A stretch of 51,389 nucleotides of DNA from CAITNM01 sp037138055 (GTDB taxonomy: Bacteria > Pseudomonadota > Alphaproteobacteria > Paracaedibacterales > CAITNM01): the NCBI GenBank assembly GCA_037138055.1, contig JBAXJB010000011.1, positions 1 through 51,389 of the forward strand, in the 5' to 3' direction. The position numbers and the translations under genes are program-made. Shown here one piece after another: positions 24,817 to 33,076 of the stretch (the stretch's first letter is position 1; the number at the start of each line of letters is the position of its first letter). A model generated the notes under the pieces. The model saw nothing but the letters and a program-made list of their open reading frames with translations. It did no database searches and was not told where the DNA came from.

Positions 24817-25326
24817 TTACTTAGATTTTTTGGTTGGTTTTTTTGAAGCTGTTTTTTTAACTGCAGAATTTGTTGCTGCTTTAGCTTTAGTTGCTGCTTT
24901 TTTAATTGCTTTTGTAGGTTTAGCAGAAACAGGCTTTGCCATTTTAGGAGCTGCTACTTTAGCTGCAGTAGTTTTCACAGTTTCGGCAACCGGGTGAGTT
25001 TTTGCAAGAACTTCAGTTACTGTTGCTTTAACAACACGAACTTTTACATTGTCAGCGATTTCAAGACTGATTTCACCGTCGTTAATAATTTTATCAACAG
25101 TTCCTAAAAGACCACCAGCTGTTACAACGCGATCGCCACGACGTAATTCTTTTAAAACCTCTTGATGAGCACGAGTCTTTTTTTGCTGTGGGCGTAAAAT
25201 AAGGAAATAGAAAATGACAAAAATAAGGACCAGCGGAATGAGTTGCATCATGTCAAATCCTGCTCCGCCACCATTGGCAAATAACATTGATGTGCTAAGA
25301 ATTGAAGCTATTAAAAAACCTTTCAC
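24817..25326 (-). CDS. yajC: preprotein translocase subunit YajC with a long basic C-terminal tail
   Basis: Small membrane protein of the SecDF complex. I place the start at a GTG (25326) seven bases after a strong AAAGGAGAG; the open frame continues 14 codons further up but those residues do not fit the family. From this start the protein has 169 residues. The typical YajC core is present: one membrane helix (LIPLVLIFVIFYFLILRPQQKK) and a small cytosolic domain with ELRRGDRVVTAGGLLG. A further N-terminal hydrophobic stretch looks like a signal peptide, as in several alphaproteobacteria. After the core comes a tail of about 60 residues rich in Ala, Lys, Thr and Pro, resembling histone H1; common YajC proteins end at about 110. 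First gene of the operon, divergent from hemJ. Confidence 0.9.
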   Translation of the reverse strand: MKGFLIASILSTSMLFANGGGAGFDMMQLIPLVLIFVIFYFLILRPQQKKTRAHQEVLKELRRGDRVVTAGGLLGTVDKIINDGEISLEIADNVKVRVVKATVTEVLAKTHPVAETVKTTAAKVAAPKMAKPVSAKPTKAIKKAATKAKAATNSAVKKTASKKPTKKSK

Positions 25327-25425
25327 AAAACTCTCCTTTGTAAACTTAAAATTTAGTACATGGTTCACCCTAACAAAATTTATGGTACATTCCCAGTGGG
25401 TATTTAGAATTTTAGAAAATTAATA

Positions 25426-25857
25426 ATGGATTTTATTTTTGAGTATTACGCCTGGATTAAGGTAATGCATATTGTTTCTATTGTTGCATGGATGGCAGGC
25501 TTGTTTTATTTGCCAAGGCTTTTTGTGTATCACACAGAGTATCCCGAGAACGGAAAAATGTTAGAGGTGATGGAGGAAAAGCTTTTTCGAATGATTATGC
25601 AACCAGCAATGCATATGGTGATTTTTACAGGTGTTTTGTTGCTATTTATGCCAGGTTACTCAGTTGCACCTTGGGTTCATGCAAAACTTACTTGCGTATT
25701 TTTGTTAATTATGTTTCACTTCAAGCTAGGCAGTTGGAGGAAACAACTTAAACAAGGTGTTTGCTCTAAGTCTTCAAAGTTCTTTAGAACCATCAACGAG
25801 ATTCCCACCGTCCTTCTAATTTTAATAGTCATATTTGTTATAGTAAGACCTTTCTGA
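25426..25857 (+). CDS. hemJ: protoporphyrinogen IX oxidase, HemJ type
   Basis: Membrane enzyme that oxidises protoporphyrinogen IX to protoporphyrin IX, the step before iron insertion in haem synthesis. The 143 residues have four hydrophobic segments. The conserved His15 (in KVMHIVSIVAWMAGLFYLPR) and Lys87 (in WVHAKL), both needed in studied HemJ proteins, are present. Position directly in front of rho is the common arrangement in alphaproteobacteria. The rho start follows after eight bases. No other haem gene is in the window. Confidence 0.9.
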   Translation: MDFIFEYYAWIKVMHIVSIVAWMAGLFYLPRLFVYHTEYPENGKMLEVMEEKLFRMIMQPAMHMVIFTGVLLLFMPGYSVAPWVHAKLTCVFLLIMFHFKLGSWRKQLKQGVCSKSSKFFRTINEIPTVLLILIVIFVIVRPF

Positions 25858-25865
25858 GAGAATTT

Positions 25866-27128
25866 ATGCATTTACAAGATTTAAAAAAGAAAACCCCAGC
25901 TGAGCTTTTAATTATTGCTGAAGAGCATGATATAGAGAGTGCAAGCAGCTTGCGTAAGCAAGATTTAATGTTTGCAATATTAAAAAAATTAGCTGAAAAA
26001 GATATTGCAATTTATGGCGATGGAGTCATAGAAATTTTGCAGGATGGTTTTGGTTTTCTTCGCTCTCCTGAATCAAACTATTTGCCAGGTCCCGATGATA
26101 TTTATGTTTCGCCAAACCAGGTGCGCAGGCTTGGGCTTCGTACAGGTGATAGTGTAGAAGGTGAAATTCGTGCTCCCAAAGAAGGTGAGCGCTACTTTGC
26201 ATTAATAAAAATTAAAAAAATTAATTTTTCAGAGCCAGAAGAAATACGTCATCGTATTAATTTTGATAACCTGACTCCTTTATATCCAGATAGGCGTTTG
26301 AATCTTGAGTATGGAGAAGGTAAGCCTTCTAAGGATTTTACATCGCGAATTATAGATTTGGTTTCTCCAATGGGTATGGGGCAACGTGCGTTAATTGTTG
26401 CACCACCTAGAACAGGTAAAACAGTGATGTTACAAAGCATCGCACACTCTATTACCACTAACCATCCAGATGTTTACTTAATTGTTTTATTGATTGATGA
26501 ACGTCCTGAAGAAGTAACAGACATGGCAAGGTCGGTAAAAGGCGAGGTTGTCAGTTCAACTTTTGATGAGCCAGCAGCTAGACATGTTCAAGTTGCTGAA
26601 ATGGTTATTGAAAAAGCAAAACGTTTAGTTGAGCAAAAAAGAGACGTTGTTATTCTTCTGGATTCAATTACTCGTTTGGCACGTGCATATAACACGGTGG
26701 TTCCTTCATCAGGTAAGGTTTTAACTGGTGGTGTTGACGCAAACGCGTTGCAACGTCCAAAGCGTTTCTTTGGTGCTGCACGAAATATTGAAGAAGGTGG
26801 CTCGTTAACAATTATTGCTACGGCTTTGGTTGATACTGGATCACGTATGGACGAGGTTATCTTTGAAGAATTCAAAGGTACAGGAAATGCGGAAATTGTG
26901 CTTGAGCGCAAGCTTTCAGATAAGCGTGTTTTCCCAACAATTGATATTAACAAGTCGGGTACACGTAAGGAAGAATTGCTGGTAACAGATAAGGCAGAGC
27001 TTGCTAAAATGTGGGTGTTGCGTCGTATTCTTAACCCTATGGGTACGGTTGAAGCGATGGAATTTTTGCTGGATAAGCTTAAATTTAGCAAGACTAACCA
27101 TGACTTTTTCCAGACAATGAATACCTAA
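25866..27128 (+). CDS. rho: transcription termination factor Rho
   Basis: Hexameric RNA helicase that ends transcription of untranslated RNA. The N-terminal helix bundle and cold-shock RNA-binding fold (about residues 1-125, with DGFGFLRSPESNYLPGPDDIYVS) are followed by the RecA-like ATPase with Walker A APPRTGKT (residues 177-184) and Walker B region DVVILLDSITRLARAYN. The Q-loop and R-loop segments follow the family pattern. Length of 420 is standard. The gene is cotranscribed with hemJ. Confidence 0.97.
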   Translation: MHLQDLKKKTPAELLIIAEEHDIESASSLRKQDLMFAILKKLAEKDIAIYGDGVIEILQDGFGFLRSPESNYLPGPDDIYVSPNQVRRLGLRTGDSVEGEIRAPKEGERYFALIKIKKINFSEPEEIRHRINFDNLTPLYPDRRLNLEYGEGKPSKDFTSRIIDLVSPMGMGQRALIVAPPRTGKTVMLQSIAHSITTNHPDVYLIVLLIDERPEEVTDMARSVKGEVVSSTFDEPAARHVQVAEMVIEKAKRLVEQKRDVVILLDSITRLARAYNTVVPSSGKVLTGGVDANALQRPKRFFGAARNIEEGGSLTIIATALVDTGSRMDEVIFEEFKGTGNAEIVLERKLSDKRVFPTIDINKSGTRKEELLVTDKAELAKMWVLRRILNPMGTVEAMEFLLDKLKFSKTNHDFFQTMNT

Positions 27129-27136
27129 GGTGGGCG

Positions 27137-27913
27137 ATGTTAACCCTGAATTACTGTATTTATGATTGCTTTGCAGAGGTTCCGTTTCAGGGGCACGCTG
27201 CTGCTATTGTTGATGTTCCAAAAAAACTTGATCATGAGCTAGCAACTAAAGTTGCAGTTGAGCTTTGTCAAACGGTTACGTGTTTCGTTTGGAAAGAAAA
27301 AGGCCAAGTTTGGGTTGAGACTTTAACTAAAGATGGCAGTATTTGGCCAATTAGCCATGGCTTGCTGGGTGTTGCTAAGCATCATGCTGTTGAGCAAGAA
27401 ATTCTGTATACATCTGGCGGTTCGTTTGAAGTTCAAACAAAAAAAAACACTGTGGTGGTTTCTGTTCCAAAGCTTTGCTTGGAAATTACGGAAATGCCAG
27501 AACGATTAAATCAAGCGTTTGATATTATGCCTGTGTCAGTTCGTGAAATGGGAAAAACATGCGTGGTTGAGTTACGCACTGTTGAGGAGCTTGCAAATCT
27601 AGAGGCTGATTTTAACAGAATTGCTCGTCTTGATTACGATCGAATTGTGTTAACCGCAGAAGATGATACTATTCCATATGATTATGCATACCGTTATTTT
27701 TCCCCCAAACATAATATCAATGAAAATAATGGCAGTTTGTACGTTCAAACTTTTTTACCTTTGTTTTGGTCGGAGCGTTTGAAAAAAGAACATTTTTCCT
27801 TTTTGCAGTTGAGTGAGCGCAAATCAGTAGGTGAGGCGACAATTAGTAGGGATTTTGTTCAAGTTGCAGCGCCAGTTAAAAAAATATTTGAAGGTGCTTT
27901 GAAAGTGTTATGA
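27137..27913 (+). CDS. PhzF-family protein lacking the catalytic residues
   Basis: The 258 residues fit the two-lobed PhzF fold: an N-terminal DCFAEVPFQGHAAAIVDVP that aligns with the family DxFtxxPFxGNPaaVv, and a late segment YRYFSPKHNINENNGSLYVQ that aligns with RxFxPxxGIxEDPaTGSA. PhzF enzymes are isomerases that use a Glu after the first lobe (SETAFV) and an Asp in EDPxTGS. Here the Glu position is Val47 (QTVTCFV) and the Asp is replaced by Asn (NENNGS), and the AGHAT motif reads ISHGL. The protein is therefore probably not a classical PhzF isomerase. It starts eight bases behind rho and overlaps the glycosyltransferase gene by four bases. Confidence 0.7.
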   Translation: MLTLNYCIYDCFAEVPFQGHAAAIVDVPKKLDHELATKVAVELCQTVTCFVWKEKGQVWVETLTKDGSIWPISHGLLGVAKHHAVEQEILYTSGGSFEVQTKKNTVVVSVPKLCLEITEMPERLNQAFDIMPVSVREMGKTCVVELRTVEELANLEADFNRIARLDYDRIVLTAEDDTIPYDYAYRYFSPKHNINENNGSLYVQTFLPLFWSERLKKEHFSFLQLSERKSVGEATISRDFVQVAAPVKKIFEGALKVL

Positions 27914-29025
27914 AGCTTTTGTATGTTGTTGCAAAGTCTGAATATTTTTTAAGTCATCGCTTCTCTTTATGTCTTCAGGCCCAATCATCGGGGTTTGAGG
28001 TTGCTGTGGCAACGACAGAATTTTTTAAAAAAAATAAATCAAAAATAGCTGACATGAATACTTTTTTGGTAAGGTTTAAACGAGGAAGCTTAAATCCTTT
28101 CATTGAGATTAAGACAATTTTTGATTTACTTATTGCATTTAGAAAATTTAGACCATCGCTTGTGCATAATGTGGCGTTGAAGCCGGCATTATATGGAGCA
28201 GCCATAGCTAGATTTTGTGGAATACCCAGCGTTAATGCTATTAATGGATTTGGGTATATTTTTACATCGCGCCATATTAAGGCTCGTTTCCTAAGGCCTT
28301 TTGTAAAATCTGCGCTTAAATTCATTCTTAATCATTCAAGTGTTACGGTATTGGTTCAAAATCAACAAGATTTTGAATCATGCAAGTGGTTGCTTCCAAA
28401 AAGTGAATTATATCTTGTCCTGGGGTCGGGGGTGGATGCAAAAACTTTTTATCCGGTGGTTAGTCAGGGCATTTTTACCTTTACGCTTGTTGCACGCATG
28501 TTGTGGAGCAAAGGAGTAGGGGAGTTTGTTGAAGCGGCTGAGAATTTTGTAAAAAATAATCCATCAGTGAAAGTGCGTTTTTTGCTTGTGGGAGACCCCG
28601 ATCCGGAAAATCCAGAATCAATTCCTTTGGCAATTTTAAAAAAATGGCACCAAGAGGGCGTGGTTGAATGGTTGGGGCATGAGGACAATATTCAGCATGT
28701 TTACGCGCAAACGCATGTGGCGGTTTTGCCAAGCTACAGGGAAGGGCTTCCTAAATCGTTGATCGAAGCGATGGCATGCGGACTGCCAATTATCACTACA
28801 GATGCAATAGGTTGTGGTGATATTGTGCATGATGGCAATGGTATAAAAGTTCCTGTCCAAAATGTTGTCGCTTTAGAAAAAGCATTTGAAAAATGTTTTT
28901 TTGATAAAAAATTATGTGAAAAAATGGGGCGGCAGGGTCGCAAGGAATCAGAGACAGTATACGCAAGTGATGTTGTTAACAGGCAAATTATAGAAATTTA
29001 TACTAAAATTTTACAAAAAATCTAA
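27910..29025 (+). CDS. glycosyltransferase family 4 protein
   Basis: A GT-B glycosyltransferase that most likely adds a sugar to a surface glycan (LPS, capsule or lipid-linked oligosaccharide) on the cytosolic side of the inner membrane. The N-terminal lobe (VAKSEYFLSHRFSLCLQA, NAINGFGYIFTSRH) resembles WbpH/PglA-type enzymes. The C-terminal lobe has the GT4 motifs GRxxxxKG-like ARMLWSKGVGEFVEAA and the donor-binding SYREGLPKSLIEAMACGLPIITTD, with the E-x7-E pattern. The 371 residues are complete. The ATGA overlap with the PhzF-like gene couples their translation. Sugar and acceptor are unknown. Confidence 0.88.
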   Translation: MKLLYVVAKSEYFLSHRFSLCLQAQSSGFEVAVATTEFFKKNKSKIADMNTFLVRFKRGSLNPFIEIKTIFDLLIAFRKFRPSLVHNVALKPALYGAAIARFCGIPSVNAINGFGYIFTSRHIKARFLRPFVKSALKFILNHSSVTVLVQNQQDFESCKWLLPKSELYLVLGSGVDAKTFYPVVSQGIFTFTLVARMLWSKGVGEFVEAAENFVKNNPSVKVRFLLVGDPDPENPESIPLAILKKWHQEGVVEWLGHEDNIQHVYAQTHVAVLPSYREGLPKSLIEAMACGLPIITTDAIGCGDIVHDGNGIKVPVQNVVALEKAFEKCFFDKKLCEKMGRQGRKESETVYASDVVNRQIIEIYTKILQKI

Positions 29026-29062
29026 AGAAAGATGTCTTGTTTGTCATAGGTGAATATGCTAC

Positions 29063-29092
29063 TTGTAGCGGTAGTGTGAATATCCCTATCTT
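29063..29092 (+). promoter_or_regulatory. candidate promoter giving a leaderless fdxA mRNA
   Basis: TTGTAG (29063-29068) and TATCTT (29087-29092) with an 18-base spacer end five bases before the GTG of fdxA. Transcription from here would start at or next to the start codon, which would explain why that codon has no Shine-Dalgarno sequence. Confidence 0.3.
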
Positions 29093-29097
29093 TTTTT

Positions 29098-29424
29098 GTG
29101 ACCTACGTCGTTACTGAAGCGTGCATTAAGTGCAAGTATACTGACTGCGTTGAAGTTTGTCCGGTGGATTGCTTTTTTGAGGGGGAAAACATGCTAGTGA
29201 TTGATCCTGAAATTTGTATAGATTGTGGTGTTTGTGAGTTAGAGTGTCCGGTTGAGGCCATATTGCCTGACACTAAAGAGGATGCTGGGGTTTGGTTAGA
29301 GCTTAACAGTGAATACTCTAAGAAGTGGCCAAATATTACTCGGAAAAAAGAGCCTCCTCCTGACGCAGATGCTTGGGCTGATGTAAAACATAAATATCCC
29401 GAGTATTTTAGTAAGAAGCCGTGA
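29098..29424 (+). CDS. fdxA: 7Fe ferredoxin (3Fe-4S plus 4Fe-4S)
   Basis: A small electron carrier. Two cluster motifs lie in the first half: CIKCKYTDCVEVCPVDC and CIDCGVCELECP. The order and the extra C-terminal part (to 108 residues, ending YPEYFSKKP) match the FdxA family of alphaproteobacteria and Azotobacter ferredoxin I. The start is GTG at 29098; the sequence before it is T-rich and has no ribosome site. carD follows after 78 bases, an adjacency seen in many alphaproteobacteria. The redox partner is unknown. Confidence 0.93.
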   Translation: MTYVVTEACIKCKYTDCVEVCPVDCFFEGENMLVIDPEICIDCGVCELECPVEAILPDTKEDAGVWLELNSEYSKKWPNITRKKEPPPDADAWADVKHKYPEYFSKKP

Positions 29425-29502
29425 GCTTAGTTTGGCTCTTGAATTTTTGAAAATCGTTCCCATACCAAGGGAAGTACAAAAGTTTTTTTGAAGGAATGTA
29501 TA

Positions 29503-29997
29503 ATGGTGGCAAAGAATTTTAAAGTTGGTGAATACGTTGTTTATCCGGCGCACGGGGTTGGAAAACTCATTGGTAGTGAATCTCATAGTATTGCAGGTAA
29601 CGAGCTAACTTTGCTTGTTATTAATTTCGAAAAAGACAAAATGGTATTGCGTCTTCCAAAAGAAAAAGCAAAAAATGCAGGTTTGCGCTCACTAAGTACA
29701 AAAAAAGAAATGGATGATGCATTGAAAATGCTTTCTATCCGTACGAAGCCACGTCGTGTAATGTGGAGTCGTCGTGCTCAAGAGTACGAATCAAAAATTA
29801 ATTCGGGATTGCCCTCTTCGATTGCTGAAGTTATTCGCGATCTTTACAGGCGTGGAAACGATACAGAGCAGTCTTACAGTGAGCGTCAAATTTATCAAGC
29901 TGCAGTTGAGCGCTTCGTTCGTGAGCTTTCTGCTGTAGAGCAGCTAGATGAAAAAACAGCCATTGAAAAAATGGAATGTTCTTTACGTGTAGCTTAA
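29503..29997 (+). CDS. CarD/CdnL-family transcription regulator
   Basis: Binds the RNA polymerase beta subunit and stabilises open complexes, often at rRNA and ribosomal-protein promoters. The N-terminal Tudor-like RNAP-interaction domain (FKVGEYVVYPAHGVGKLIG, about residues 4-60) is followed by the helical DNA-binding part. The ATG at 29503 is preceded by AAGGA at 29491-29495; a TTG at 29488 is open but overlaps the ribosome site. The length of 164 is normal. It stands directly in front of the ribosomal-protein cluster promoter, which it may help to drive. Confidence 0.92.
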   Translation: MVAKNFKVGEYVVYPAHGVGKLIGSESHSIAGNELTLLVINFEKDKMVLRLPKEKAKNAGLRSLSTKKEMDDALKMLSIRTKPRRVMWSRRAQEYESKINSGLPSSIAEVIRDLYRRGNDTEQSYSERQIYQAAVERFVRELSAVEQLDEKTAIEKMECSLRVA

Positions 29998-30010
29998 GCA
30001 AAAGAAATGC

Positions 30011-30039
30011 TTGACTTTGGCTGTGTCCATTATTAGGAT
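30011..30039 (+). promoter_or_regulatory. promoter of the ribosomal-protein cluster
   Basis: TTGACT (30011-30016) and TAGGAT (30034-30039) are separated by exactly 17 bases, and a start near 30046 would leave a leader of about 45 bases before rpsL. It is the best promoter match in front of the 30-gene cluster. Confidence 0.65.
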
Positions 30040-30091
30040 ACACTGAGTTTAAAGGGAAAATTTACAAAATTAACACCTAGAGATGTAGTTT

Positions 30092-30463
30092 ATGCCAACA
30101 ATTAATCAGTTAATACGAAAATCAAGAGAGCCTAAGGTTAATCGCAATAAGGTTCCGGCTTTAGAAGCGTGCCCACAACGTCGCGGTGTTTGTACTCGCG
30201 TGTTTACAACGGCTCCAAAAAAACCAAACTCAGCGTTGCGTAAGGTAGCTCGTATTCGCTTAACAAATGGTTATGAAGTGACTGGATATATTCCAGGTGA
30301 AGGGCATAACCTTCAAGAGCACTCTGTTGTGCTTATTCGTGGCGGTCGCGTAAAGGACTTGCCAGGTGTGCGTTATCACATTGTGCGTGGTACATTGGAT
30401 ACGCAAGGAGTTAAGGATCGTAAGCAAAGTCGTTCTAAATACGGTGCGAAGCGTCCTAAGTAA
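30092..30463 (+). CDS. rpsL: 30S ribosomal protein S12
   Basis: Decoding-centre protein of the small subunit. The 123 residues contain the loop TTAPKKPNSALRKV with Lys43 and the GGRVKDLPGVRYH loop with Lys88 and Asp89. These are the positions where streptomycin-resistance changes occur; both lysines are unchanged. First gene of the str part of the cluster; rpsG follows after 44 bases. Confidence 0.98.
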   Translation: MPTINQLIRKSREPKVNRNKVPALEACPQRRGVCTRVFTTAPKKPNSALRKVARIRLTNGYEVTGYIPGEGHNLQEHSVVLIRGGRVKDLPGVRYHIVRGTLDTQGVKDRKQSRSKYGAKRPK

Positions 30464-30507
30464 AATAAATTTATTGAAGTTCTTTGAAATAGTGAAGAGG
30501 TTTAAAC

Positions 30508-30978
30508 ATGTCACGACGTCGTGCCGCGGTAAAACGCGAAATTAATCCAGATGCTAAGTTTGGTGATGTAGTAGTTGCTAAATTTATGAATTGTATGATG
30601 ATGCAAGGAAAAAAATCTGTGTCTGAAAAGATTTTTTATGCTGCTCTTGATAAGATTCAGGAAAAAAGCGGAAAAAATTCTATTGAGCTCTTTCATGAGG
30701 CTTTATCAAATGTGAAGCCAGCTTTGGAAGTTCGTTCTCGCCGCGTTGGTGGTGCAACGTATCAAGTTCCGACAGAAGTTCGTTCTGATCGTTCTCAAGC
30801 GCTTGCCTTCCGCTGGTTGATTAACGCTGCTCGTTCTCGTTCAGAAAAAACAATGATTGATCGTTTGAGTGGTGAGCTAATGGATGCTGCTAATAGTCGT
30901 GGTGCTTCTGTTAAAAAACGTGAGGACACCCATAAAATGGCAGAGGCAAACCGTGCGTTTGCTCATTATCGCTGGTAG
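30508..30978 (+). CDS. rpsG: 30S ribosomal protein S7
   Basis: Primary 16S-binding protein that organises the head of the small subunit. The 156 residues carry the standard motifs, including PALEVRSRRVGGATYQVP and the C-terminal DTHKMAEANRAFAHYRW. GAGG stands a short way before the ATG. In other bacteria S7 also represses its own operon; whether the leader here allows that is not visible. fusA begins 14 bases later. Confidence 0.98.
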   Translation: MSRRRAAVKREINPDAKFGDVVVAKFMNCMMMQGKKSVSEKIFYAALDKIQEKSGKNSIELFHEALSNVKPALEVRSRRVGGATYQVPTEVRSDRSQALAFRWLINAARSRSEKTMIDRLSGELMDAANSRGASVKKREDTHKMAEANRAFAHYRW

Positions 30979-30992
30979 TAGGATTTAAGAGC

Positions 30993-33065
30993 ATGGCACG
31001 TACAACACAATTAAATCAGTATCGTAATATTGGAATTATGGCGCATATAGACGCCGGTAAGACCACTACTACAGAGCGAATTCTTTACTATACAGGTAAA
31101 TCTTATAAGATTGGTGAAGTTCATGAAGGCACTGCCGTTATGGACTGGATGGAGCAAGAGCAAGAGCGTGGTATTACTATCACTTCTGCTGCGACCACCT
31201 GTTTTTGGAATGATCACCGTATTAACATTATTGATACTCCTGGTCACGTTGACTTTACTATTGAAGTTGAGCGTTCTCTTCGTGTTTTAGACGGAGCCGT
31301 TGCTGTATTTGATGGTGTTGCAGGTGTTGAGCCTCAGTCTGAGACTGTTTGGCGTCAAGCTGATAAATACAAAGTTCCTAGAATTTGCTTCATAAATAAG
31401 CTAGATCGAATGGGCGCTGATTTTTATCGTTGTGTTGACATGATTGTTGACCGTCTTGGCGCTCGTCCTCTTGTGACAATGTTGCCAGTTGGTGCGGAAG
31501 CAGACTTTGCTGGTATCGTTGATCTTGTTAATAATAATGCAATTATTTGGCGCGATGAGAGTCTTGGTGCTCAATTCGATATCGTTGAAATTCCTGCGGA
31601 ATTAAAGGAAAAAGCGGCTGAATATAGACATCGTTTGATTGAAACTGCTGTTGAAGCAGATGATGCTTTGATGGAGTCTTATCTTGAAGGTAAAGAGCCA
31701 ACGGTTGCTCAACTGAAGGCAGCTATTCGCCGTGGAACAGTTAATAGCATGTTTGTTCCTGTTCTTTGCGGAAGTGCATTTAAGAATAAGGGTGTTCAAC
31801 CATTGCTAGACGGTGTTGTTGATTACCTTCCTTCTCCGGCAGATATTGGTTTTGTTAACGGAATTGATGATCGTGGAAACGAAGTTATTCGTAAATCAGA
31901 AGATTCTGAGCCATTTTCTGGCCTTGCTTTCAAAATTATGACAGATCCATTTGTTGGTTCAATTACATTTATGCGTGTTTACTCTGGTAAGCTTGAATCT
32001 GGCTCTGGGGTTGATAACTCAACAAAAGATAGAAAAGAACGCGTAGGCCGTATGCTTTTGATGCATGCAAACTCACGTGAAGATATTAAAGAAGCCTATG
32101 CGGGAGACATTGTTGCATTGTGCGGTTTGAAGTGCACAACAACTGGTGACACTCTTTGTGATAGCAATAATCCAGTTATTTTAGAAAAAATGGAATTCCC
32201 AGATCCTGTTATTGAGATCGCGATTGAGCCAAAAACAAAGGCCGATCAAGAAAAAATGGGTATTGCATTGGCTCGTTTGGTTTCGGAAGATCCATCTTTC
32301 CGTGTTCATACTGATCAGGAGACTGGTCAAACAGTTATGAAGGGAATGGGGGAGTTACATCTTGAAATTAAGGTTGATATTCTAAAGCGTGAATACAAAG
32401 TTGAAGCAAATATTGGTGCTCCACAGGTTGCATACCGTGAAACTATCACCAAGGCTGCTGACTATGATTACACTCATAAAAAGCAGAGCGGTGGAGCAGG
32501 TCAGTTTGCTCGCGTTAAATTTACATTTGAGCCACTAGAGCCAGGTTCAGGCTTTGTCTTTGAAAACAAAGTTGTGGGTGGTTCTGTTCCAAGAGAGTAT
32601 ATTCCAGGCGTTACAAAAGGTTTGGAATCAGCTCTTGGCACAGGTGTTGTTGCAGGCTTCCCCACTATTGACTTTAAGGCCACCCTTACAGATGGTGCAT
32701 ATCATGATGTTGACTCGAGTGCTTTGGCATTTGAAATTGCTTCACGTGCAGCATTCCGCGAAGGTATTTTAAAGTGTGCCCCGAAGTTATTAGAGCCTGT
32801 AATGAAAGTAGAAGTAGTTACACCAGAAGATTATTTGGGTGATGTAATCGGTGACTTGAATAGTCGTCGTGGTCAGGTTACTGGTATGGATCAACGTGGA
32901 AATGCACGTGTGATCAATGCATTGGTGCCTTTGGCAAATATGTTTGGTTATGTGAATACTTTGCGTTCAATGTCGCAAGGGCGTGCACAATTTTCTATGG
33001 TGTTTGATCACTATGAACAAGTTCCGCAAAATGTAGCGGATGAAATTAAAGCGAAGATGGCGTAA
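30993..33065 (+). CDS. fusA: elongation factor G
   Basis: GTPase that moves tRNAs and mRNA through the ribosome after each peptide bond. The 690 residues hold G1 AHIDAGKT, the switch I RGITITSAATT, G3 DTPGHVDFT, G4 NKLD, and domains II to V in the usual order (domain IV around YDYTHKKQSGGAGQFARV). The length and motifs are those of canonical EF-G, not of the recycling-only EF-G2. It lies 11 bases before tuf. Confidence 0.98.
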   Translation: MARTTQLNQYRNIGIMAHIDAGKTTTTERILYYTGKSYKIGEVHEGTAVMDWMEQEQERGITITSAATTCFWNDHRINIIDTPGHVDFTIEVERSLRVLDGAVAVFDGVAGVEPQSETVWRQADKYKVPRICFINKLDRMGADFYRCVDMIVDRLGARPLVTMLPVGAEADFAGIVDLVNNNAIIWRDESLGAQFDIVEIPAELKEKAAEYRHRLIETAVEADDALMESYLEGKEPTVAQLKAAIRRGTVNSMFVPVLCGSAFKNKGVQPLLDGVVDYLPSPADIGFVNGIDDRGNEVIRKSEDSEPFSGLAFKIMTDPFVGSITFMRVYSGKLESGSGVDNSTKDRKERVGRMLLMHANSREDIKEAYAGDIVALCGLKCTTTGDTLCDSNNPVILEKMEFPDPVIEIAIEPKTKADQEKMGIALARLVSEDPSFRVHTDQETGQTVMKGMGELHLEIKVDILKREYKVEANIGAPQVAYRETITKAADYDYTHKKQSGGAGQFARVKFTFEPLEPGSGFVFENKVVGGSVPREYIPGVTKGLESALGTGVVAGFPTIDFKATLTDGAYHDVDSSALAFEIASRAAFREGILKCAPKLLEPVMKVEVVTPEDYLGDVIGDLNSRRGQVTGMDQRGNARVINALVPLANMFGYVNTLRSMSQGRAQFSMVFDHYEQVPQNVADEIKAKMA

Positions 33066-33076
33066 GGAGCTTAATC

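Noticed and set aside
26588..27091. Minus-strand open frame of 167 codons inside rho
   Set aside because: It is antisense to a conserved part of rho and matches no protein pattern.
29056..29079. Seven-codon frame (MLLVAVV) with AGGTGA in front, upstream of fdxA
   Set aside because: It could be a leader peptide, but there is no regulatory codon run, no alternative hairpin, and a frame this short is expected by chance.
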